Shown one piece after another: positions 40,143 to 45,531 of a stretch of DNA of 45,531 nt (position 1 is the stretch's first letter; each line of letters opens with the position of its first letter). A model generated the notes under the pieces. The model was not told the origin of the DNA and ran no database searches. It worked only from the letters and a program-made list of their open reading frames with translations. Origin of the DNA: Spirochaetota bacterium (GTDB lineage Bacteria > Spirochaetota > Brachyspiria > Brachyspirales > JACRPF01). The stretch covers positions 1 through 45,531 of the forward strand of contig JBBTBY010000074.1 in assembly GCA_038043445.1 (NCBI GenBank), written 5' to 3'. The position numbers and the translations under genes were made by a program.

Positions 40143-40670
40143 CTATTTCTTATGACCGAGGACGGCGGTGATATTGCGCCCCTCGAGCTTCGGCTCTTTT
40201 TCCACGACGGCGAAATCCTTCAGGTCCTCAAGCGCACGCTTCATGACCTCAAAGCCTATCTGCGTGTGGCTCATCTCCCGCCCGCGGAACATGATGGTGA
40301 ACTTCACCTTGTCGCCCTCGGCGAGGAATTCCTTGATGTGGTTCAGCTTGAACGAGTAATCATGGACATCGATCTTCGGGCGCATCTTTATCTCTTTCAG
40401 ATGCACGACCTTCTGCTTTTTCCTCGTCTCCTTGAGACGCTTCTGCAGCTCAAAGCGGTATTTACCGTGGTCAATGATACGGCATACCGGGGGGCTTGCA
40501 TCGGGCGATATCTCGATGAGGTCCATGCCGCGTTCACGCGCCATGGAGAGCGCCTGTGCGGTGGCAAGCACGCCCACCTGCACCCGATTCTCGTCTATCA
40601 CCCGAACTTCCTTCGCAGTGATTTCCTCGTTCATCCGTTCACTGATGTCACGACCGCCGCCAAACGCCAT
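40143..40670 (-). CDS. infC: Translation initiation factor IF-3, 175 aa
   Basis: The N-domain has RMNEEITAKEVRVIDENRVQVGV and LIEISPDASPPVCRIIDHGKYRFE. The C-domain has IKMRPKIDVHDYSFKLNHI and VKFTIMFRGREMSHTQIG. IF-3 prevents premature subunit joining and checks the start codon. Here the gene begins with an ordinary ATG, not the AUU used for autoregulation in E. coli. The A of the thrS TGA is shared with the infC ATG (TGATG), so the two are translationally coupled. Confidence 0.98.
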   Translation of the reverse strand: MAFGGGRDISERMNEEITAKEVRVIDENRVQVGVLATAQALSMARERGMDLIEISPDASPPVCRIIDHGKYRFELQKRLKETRKKQKVVHLKEIKMRPKIDVHDYSFKLNHIKEFLAEGDKVKFTIMFRGREMSHTQIGFEVMKRALEDLKDFAVVEKEPKLEGRNITAVLGHKK

Positions 40671-42595
40671 CAGCGCACACCTTCAAAGTTTGAATCTTTC
40701 ATTCGTTCGCGTATCTCCTTGCGTAGGCCGTCGATGAGCCCTTCGGGGGTAAGATCCTTTATCTCATCGCCGGCGCGTTTGCGAAGCGTGACCGTTCCGG
40801 TCTGCGCTTCACGGTCGCCTATTATAACCATATACGGTATTCTTTGCAAGCGAGCATTGCGTATTTTTGCCCCGAGCGTATCATTGCTCTCATCGCGCCG
40901 GACGCGTATGCCAAGCGCGAAAAGCTCGCGGAAGAGCTCATCCCCGAAGGCTTTCTGCGCATCGGTATTGCCTACGGTCATGACCACGAGCTGTTCCGGG
41001 GCGAGCCATAAGGGGAATTTACCGTTAAAATGCTCGATAAGTATGCCCAGGAATCGTTCCATCGAGCCGTAAATGACGCGATGTATCATCACCGGGCGGT
41101 GTTTTTTCGCATCTTCGGCGATATAGGACAGGTCGAATCGTTCGGGAAGGTTCATGTCGAGCTGTATCGTACCGCATTGCCATGTCCTGCCGATGGCATC
41201 CTCGATATGGACGTCTATCTTCGGCCCATAGAAGGCGCCGTCGCCGGGGTTCACCTTATATTCGCGCCCGGAGGCCTTAAGCGCCTCGGTGAGCGCCTTT
41301 TCGGACATGGCCCATGCTTCATCGGAACCGATGGATTTTGCCGGGCGGGTGGAAAGCTCGAGGTGAAAGGTAAGCCCGAAGGTGCCGTACATCGCGGCGA
41401 TGAGCGTAAGCACGCCGAGTATTTCGGAGGTGATATGTTCCTCGCGCATGAAGATGTGCGCATCGTCCTGGTGAAAGGCCCGGACACGGAATAGCCCCGA
41501 AAGCACGCCGGATTTCTCATGCCGGTGTACGAGACCTATCTCGCCCACTCGCAGCGGCAGATCGCGGTAGGAGTGCATGCCCTGCTTGAACAATAACATC
41601 CCGCCGGGGCAGTTCATCGGTTTTATCGCATGTTCTTCCTCGTCGATGACGGTGGTGTACATGTTCTCGCGGTAATTATCCCAGTGGCCGCTCGTTGTCC
41701 AGAGCGCACGGTTGAGGATGACGGGTGTCTTCACTTCCTGATAGCCCGCTTTCGCATGCTCCTCGCGCCAGTAGGTGATAAGCTCGTTCCATATTATCAT
41801 CCCCTTGCTGTGAAGGAAGGGGAAGCCCTGCCCTTCATCGTGAAACGAGAAGATGTCCATTTCCTTACCGATGCGGCGATGGTCGCGCTCTTTCGCCGCT
41901 TCGATGCGTTTCAGATATGCGTCGAGATCCTCGCGTGCGGGGAAGGCGGTGCCGTAGATGCGCGAAAGCATCTTGTTCTTCTCGCTCCCGCGCCAATAGG
42001 CGCCGGCTACCGACTGGAGCTTATATGCCTTGACGAGCCCTGCATGCGGTATATGCGGTCCGCGGCAGAGATCGGTGAACTCGCCGAGCTCATAGAGCGA
42101 CACGGTGGGGGCATCGATGTCGCGGATTATCTCGACCTTGTATGGTTCGCCGAGTTTCGTGAAATAGTCGATGGCATCGTTCCTTGACATCTCTTTGCGG
42201 ACGAATTTCAGGCTTTCTTTCACGATCGCTTTCATTGCCGCTTCTATGCCGACAAGGTCTTCGGCGGTGAACGCCGGTGTTGTATCGAAGTCGTAGTAAA
42301 AGCCGTCCTTCACGGATGGCCCGATGGTCACCTTCACGTCTTTGCGAACACGCTTTACCGCCAAAGCCATGATATGCGACACCGAATGCCTGAGAAGGTC
42401 AAGCCCTTCCGGGGTGCCGATGCGTATCCAGGAAACAACGCCGTCGGCCGTCGGCTCATACGAGAGATCGACCGCGGTCCCGTTGTATAACGCGGCGAGT
42501 ACGGATGACGTCTTCTCTCCCGCCGCTTTGAGCGCGGCAAAGAGTTTTTCGCCTGAGGCGATAGAATACTGCTTTCCATCAATAGTGATATTCAT
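40670..42595 (-). CDS. thrS: Threonyl-tRNA synthetase, 641 aa
   Basis: The start ATG at 42595 gives the normal length. It has an N-terminal TGS domain (MNITIDGKQYSIASGEKLF), an editing domain with the HSVSHIMA motif, and a class II core with MNCPGGML (zinc Cys), HRHEKSG and the C-terminal anticodon-binding domain (APEQLVVMTVGNTDAQ). It charges tRNA-Thr. It is the first gene of the thrS-infC-rpmI-rplT operon. The leader is only about 14 bases long, so T-box or operator-type leader control is not available here. Confidence 0.98.
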   Translation of the reverse strand: MNITIDGKQYSIASGEKLFAALKAAGEKTSSVLAALYNGTAVDLSYEPTADGVVSWIRIGTPEGLDLLRHSVSHIMALAVKRVRKDVKVTIGPSVKDGFYYDFDTTPAFTAEDLVGIEAAMKAIVKESLKFVRKEMSRNDAIDYFTKLGEPYKVEIIRDIDAPTVSLYELGEFTDLCRGPHIPHAGLVKAYKLQSVAGAYWRGSEKNKMLSRIYGTAFPAREDLDAYLKRIEAAKERDHRRIGKEMDIFSFHDEGQGFPFLHSKGMIIWNELITYWREEHAKAGYQEVKTPVILNRALWTTSGHWDNYRENMYTTVIDEEEHAIKPMNCPGGMLLFKQGMHSYRDLPLRVGEIGLVHRHEKSGVLSGLFRVRAFHQDDAHIFMREEHITSEILGVLTLIAAMYGTFGLTFHLELSTRPAKSIGSDEAWAMSEKALTEALKASGREYKVNPGDGAFYGPKIDVHIEDAIGRTWQCGTIQLDMNLPERFDLSYIAEDAKKHRPVMIHRVIYGSMERFLGILIEHFNGKFPLWLAPEQLVVMTVGNTDAQKAFGDELFRELFALGIRVRRDESNDTLGAKIRNARLQRIPYMVIIGDREAQTGTVTLRKRAGDEIKDLTPEGLIDGLRKEIRERMKDSNFEGVR

Positions 42596-42615
42596 GGGTG
42601 TGTACCTTTGCGGGG

Positions 42616-42643
42616 ATTGTATCACGGGGCGGTGAAAAGGCAA
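42616..42643 (-). promoter_or_regulatory. Promoter for thrS operon
   Basis: On the minus strand, TTGCCT (42643-42638) and TACAAT (42621-42616) are 16 bp apart. It overlaps the divergent mtaB control region. Confidence 0.6.
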
Positions 42644-42655
42644 GCCGCGCATCGA

Positions 42656-42683
42656 TTGCCGAAGCGGCCGTTTATTGTATACT
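42656..42683 (+). promoter_or_regulatory. Promoter for mtaB
   Basis: TTGCCG (42656-42661) and TATACT (42678-42683) are spaced by 16 bp. The predicted transcript would start about 9 bases before the ATG at 42699. Confidence 0.6.
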
Positions 42684-42698
42684 TGGCTGGGAATATCG

Positions 42699-43952
42699 AT
42701 GACAGTAGCGATAAAAACATTCGGGTGCAAGCTCAATCAGTACGAAAGCGAAGCGCTCATCTCGCGTCTTGTCGCGCTCGGGCATGCTGTTGCAGAGGGC
42801 GATGATGCGGACGTGCTCATCGTCAACAGCTGCACGGTGACGAAGAAAAGCGATGCGAAGCTCCGCCAGTACATGAACAATGCGCGGTTGGCGCGGTCAT
42901 ATCGGCTCATCATTGTCACGGGATGTTATGCCTCGATACACCGGGACGAATCGATGGGCGATGCGCTTATCATCCCCAATGAGCAGAAGGATGCCATTCC
43001 CGTATATATCGATCATTTTTCGAAGCACGGCGTGCTGCCCGATGCCGCCGATGATACGTACGAGAGCATCACCGCTGATGATTATCAATTCCACAGCCGC
43101 GCTTTTCTCAAGATACAGGACGGCTGCGACGCGTTCTGCAACTACTGCATCGTGGCGCATGCCCGCGGCGTTCCGCGGTCCACACCGCACGAGGCTGTTC
43201 TCGATATGGTCAGGCGTCTTGTCGATGATGGCTTCGGCGAGATCGTGTTCACCGGCATCAATATCGGCGCCTATAAGCACGGAGACGTGACGCTCACTGC
43301 GCTCATCGAGCGCGTGCTGCCCGTACTCGGGCCATCAAGGCTTCGTATATCATCGATAGAACCGCTTTCCATCGACGAGGGCTTCATCAAGCTCATGGCG
43401 CATCCGTCGATATGCCGGCATCTGCATATACCGCTCCAAAGTGCCTGCGACAGCGTGCTCATGCGTATGAAGCGGCGGTATACCGCGGCGGAATATCGTG
43501 CTGTCATCGAAAAGCTCTATCGCATCGATGGGCATCTTTCCATCACCACCGACGTGATGGCGGGGCATCCGTTCGAAAGCGGGGGAGATGCGAAGGCGAC
43601 ATACGACTTCTGTAAAGAAATGCGTTTTGCGAAACTCCATGTGTTCCGCTATTCCGTCCGCGAGGGAACGCCGTCGGCGCAGATGCCGCAGCTCCCTGAT
43701 CGGGAGAAGAGCGAACGCGCGCGTACGCTTGCCGCGCTCGATATCGAGCTCAGGAGGAATTTCCGCGAGTCGCTCATCGGACGCGAGACAGCGGTCGCTG
43801 TCGAGACGAAGGGGCAGGGGTATTTCGAAGGCCTTGCAAGCGAATACATGCACTGCACGGTACTGACAGCGGAGGACCATCCGGAACGCTCGCTCGTGCC
43901 GGTGCGTTATGTCCGCGTTAATGGTGAGACGATGATGTGCGAACCGTTGTAA
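42699..43952 (+). CDS. mtaB: tRNA t6A37 methylthiotransferase MtaB, 417 aa
   Basis: The N-terminal UPF0004 domain has Cys10 (TFGCKLNQYES), Cys45 (NSCTVT) and Cys76 (TGCYAS) for one [4Fe-4S] cluster. The radical SAM motif is Cys143-x3-Cys147-x2-Cys150 (CDAFCNYC). A TRAM-like domain closes the C-terminus. GCKLNQYE is typical of MtaB rather than MiaB or RimO. It converts t6A to ms2t6A in tRNAs decoding ANN codons. Start: ATG 42699 is just downstream of a promoter; an upstream in-frame codon at 42675 lies at the -10 box and is rejected. Confidence 0.94.
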   Translation: MTVAIKTFGCKLNQYESEALISRLVALGHAVAEGDDADVLIVNSCTVTKKSDAKLRQYMNNARLARSYRLIIVTGCYASIHRDESMGDALIIPNEQKDAIPVYIDHFSKHGVLPDAADDTYESITADDYQFHSRAFLKIQDGCDAFCNYCIVAHARGVPRSTPHEAVLDMVRRLVDDGFGEIVFTGINIGAYKHGDVTLTALIERVLPVLGPSRLRISSIEPLSIDEGFIKLMAHPSICRHLHIPLQSACDSVLMRMKRRYTAAEYRAVIEKLYRIDGHLSITTDVMAGHPFESGGDAKATYDFCKEMRFAKLHVFRYSVREGTPSAQMPQLPDREKSERARTLAALDIELRRNFRESLIGRETAVAVETKGQGYFEGLASEYMHCTVLTAEDHPERSLVPVRYVRVNGETMMCEPL

Positions 43953-43964
43953 TTATACAATCCC

Positions 43965-43992
43965 TTGCAATTTCCCGACGTAATACTATTAT
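43965..43992 (+). promoter_or_regulatory. Promoter for metallo-beta-lactamase-fold gene
   Basis: TTGCAA (43965-43970) and TATTAT (43987-43992) are 16 bp apart. GGAGG (44010-44014) follows before the ATG at 44021. Confidence 0.55.
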
Positions 43993-44020
43993 AAATCATC
44001 CGATAGTGCGGAGGTTTCCC

Positions 44021-44737
44021 ATGATCCGATATTTCATCTCCCTTTTCGCCATTCTCAGTTTTACCGTATATACCGGCGAAATCACCGTCGATATGCTGCC
44101 GGCATCCGGCGGGAACATCAAGGTCCATTTCATCAAGCATGCGACGCTCGTCATCGAGCATGGGGCGCTCGTCATACACGTCGATCCCGCGCAGCAGTAC
44201 ACCGATTATAAAAAGCAGCCGAAGGCCGACATCGTGCTCGTGACGCATGAGCATGGCGACCATTGCGATGCGAACGCGCTTGCCCTCATCATGAAGAAGG
44301 ATACCGCCGTCATCGGCAATGCAGGCGCGGTTGCGAAACTTAAGACCGGACAGGCATTGTCGAACGGGCAGTCGCTCGCGGTGAAGGGTATTACCATACG
44401 CGCGGTGCCGGCATACAATACGACGCCGGGACGTTCGATATTCCACCCCAAGGGCCGCGATAATGGCTATGTGCTCACTATCGGCGGTACGCATATCTAC
44501 ATCGGCGGCGATACCGAGGATATCCCGGAGATGAAGGACCTCAAGGACATCGAGATAGCGTTCCTTCCGATGAATCAGCCGTACACGATGACGATACCGC
44601 AGGCGGTCAATGCCATGCGCATGATACGCCCGAAGATAACGTATCCGTATCATTATGGGAACACGGATATCAGGAAATTTCAGGAAGCGGCGAAGAGCGA
44701 GACGTATACCGAAGTGCGCATACGCGAAATGCAGTAA
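44021..44737 (+). CDS. Exported metallo-beta-lactamase-fold hydrolase (UlaG/UPF0173-like), 238 aa
   Basis: Start ATG at 44021 with GGAGG. Signal peptide about 1-19 (IRYFISLFAILSFTVYTG). The metal motif His76-x-His78-x-Asp80-His81 (THEHGDHCD) is followed by Asp in IYIGGDTEDIPEM and His in YPYHYGNTD. This set fits the lactonase/phosphodiesterase-like UPF0173 group rather than true beta-lactamases. Export is unusual for UlaG-like enzymes and suggests a periplasmic substrate, which is unknown. Confidence 0.88.
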   Translation: MIRYFISLFAILSFTVYTGEITVDMLPASGGNIKVHFIKHATLVIEHGALVIHVDPAQQYTDYKKQPKADIVLVTHEHGDHCDANALALIMKKDTAVIGNAGAVAKLKTGQALSNGQSLAVKGITIRAVPAYNTTPGRSIFHPKGRDNGYVLTIGGTHIYIGGDTEDIPEMKDLKDIEIAFLPMNQPYTMTIPQAVNAMRMIRPKITYPYHYGNTDIRKFQEAAKSETYTEVRIREMQ

Positions 44738-45427
44738 CTATCGGTTCGTGTATTCCACAAGCTCAAGATCGTTCTCTTTTGCGCCGGGCATGAACGATCC
44801 CTTGAAACGCACGAATGTTTTCTGCACGTCGTTCCTGAAATAGTAGAACGTCTTCGGGATGAACGCGGATAGGAGCGAGGCATCGACACCGAGCTCAAGC
44901 TCATACGCATCGATACGCCCGAGTGTTTTAAGATCGATACGTTTCAATCCGTTGTTCTTGACATAGAAGCTCATCCCGCCGCCGCGGCTCCCGAGGAAAC
45001 GGAGCGTTATCTGCCGCTCACCGGATGTGAACGGGAATGTGCGCATGATATACCCGATGGACTGTGGATTGCTCACAAGAAAACCCTTATCGTCGTTCGT
45101 CGCGGTGAGTGACTTGAGTTCGAACGTTTCGCGTACCGTGCCGTCCTTGAACGTACGCGTTTCGGCGGCGCTTACGACCTGCAGATCGGCATGGCGTATG
45201 ATCATGGACGCCTCGTTTTTCATCTCCGGGAATGTCGTCACCGCGTTCACCGACCATGACGGTCCGAAGCGTTTATCGTTCACCGAGTTGATCTCGAGCG
45301 CCATAGTCTGTCCGCCGTTCAGATCGCGGAGAAGATAGCGCTCGTATGCGGGGACGGTTATGTTCGTGATGTTGAACGTCTGCGCGCAGAGTGAGAATGG
45401 AAGGACGAGAAGTAGTATGTTTTTCAT
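44738..45427 (-). CDS. Exported protein of unknown function, 229 aa
   Basis: Signal peptide about 1-15 (MKNILLLVLPFSLCAQ). The mature part is beta-rich with charged turns, with no motif recognised; it might be a periplasmic lipocalin-like or DUF3108-like fold, but that is only an impression. The stop codon directly abuts the stop of the convergent metallo-beta-lactamase-fold gene. The likely promoter places the transcript start at or within a base or two of the ATG. Confidence 0.7.
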   Translation of the reverse strand: MKNILLLVLPFSLCAQTFNITNITVPAYERYLLRDLNGGQTMALEINSVNDKRFGPSWSVNAVTTFPEMKNEASMIIRHADLQVVSAAETRTFKDGTVRETFELKSLTATNDDKGFLVSNPQSIGYIMRTFPFTSGERQITLRFLGSRGGGMSFYVKNNGLKRIDLKTLGRIDAYELELGVDASLLSAFIPKTFYYFRNDVQKTFVRFKGSFMPGAKENDLELVEYTNR

Positions 45428-45432
45428 GACTG

Positions 45433-45462
45433 TATATAACAGGAGATGCGGAAAATTGTCAA
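45433..45462 (-). promoter_or_regulatory. Promoter for the 45427-44738 gene, implying a leaderless mRNA
   Basis: On the minus strand, TTGACA (45462-45457) and TATATA (45438-45433) are spaced by 18 bp. The -10 ends six bases before the ATG (45427), so no room is left for a ribosome binding site in the transcript. Confidence 0.6.
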
Positions 45463-45531
45463 AGTGATGGTGAACTCACCCCTTCTATGATAAAATCAAG
45501 CGCGGTACAAACACGTAGTTATGCCGCATTC

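Noticed and set aside
1-45531. tRNA, rRNA, CRISPR array, insertion sequence or prophage
   Set aside because: No cloverleaf, direct-repeat/spacer series, transposase or phage structural gene was recognised on either strand by eye; a tRNAscan or Infernal run would be needed to exclude small RNAs.

Overview
The window is about 45.5 kb of gene-dense bacterial chromosome. It is most likely from an uncultured or free-living member of the Spirochaetota. The case for this is circumstantial: a flagellar rod gene (flgG), a fliW-csrA pair, a glutamyl-tRNA synthetase with a long N-terminal extension, many exported beta-barrel-like proteins, and moderately high G+C. A Lentisphaerota-type or similar host cannot be excluded, because the agarase-like and SGNH genes are also common there. 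Vegetative promoters are unusually easy to read. Many genes are preceded by TTGACA-like and TATACT or TATAAT boxes 16-18 bp apart.

Region 1 (1-11.0 kb): at the left edge is a hicB-type antitoxin gene broken by an in-frame TAG, with a small palindromic MITE-like element behind its promoter. Next comes a bacterial alpha-2-macroglobulin gene with an intact thioester motif, followed by pbpC (penicillin-binding protein 1C). This is a known pairing of a periplasmic protease trap with a peptidoglycan repair enzyme. Two inverted copies of a palindromic repeat flank the junction, and one lies inside the pbpC reading frame. Two exported proteins with CsgG/LpoB-like N-terminal domains and probable beta-barrel tails follow.

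Region 2 (11.1-20.1 kb): flgG, a FecR-domain lipoprotein, a divergent beta-propeller-like exported protein, an HTH-receiver regulator with reversed domain order, an exported protein paired with an HtrA-type protease, a CPBP membrane protease, a thioredoxin-fold protein, a third CsgG-like/FlgT-like barrel protein and a 49-residue lipoprotein.

Region 3 (20.1-28.3 kb): an AraC regulator, a SNF2-family helicase carrying a 12-bp tandem repeat, an agarase-like glycoside hydrolase, an SGNH esterase-like protein and an HpcH/HpaI aldolase. The last three suggest polysaccharide and acidic-sugar breakdown.

Region 4 (28.4-34.0 kb): a stand-alone cyclic-nucleotide-binding protein, an exported beta-carbonic anhydrase, a CCA-adding enzyme, a polytopic glycosyltransferase-like protein, and a fliW-csrA operon with a previously unflagged 54-residue MshEN-like gene. 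After it sits an isolated mini-gene: strong promoter, Shine-Dalgarno, 18-codon lysine-rich ORF and terminator-like hairpin.

Region 5 (34.0-45.5 kb): gltX, a yicC-ECF sigma-FecR operon, a small zinc-ribbon-like protein, a thrS-infC-rpmI-rplT operon ending in an outer-membrane protein, mtaB, an exported metallo-beta-lactamase-fold protein, and an exported protein whose mRNA may be leaderless. No tRNA, rRNA, CRISPR array, insertion sequence or prophage was recognised.
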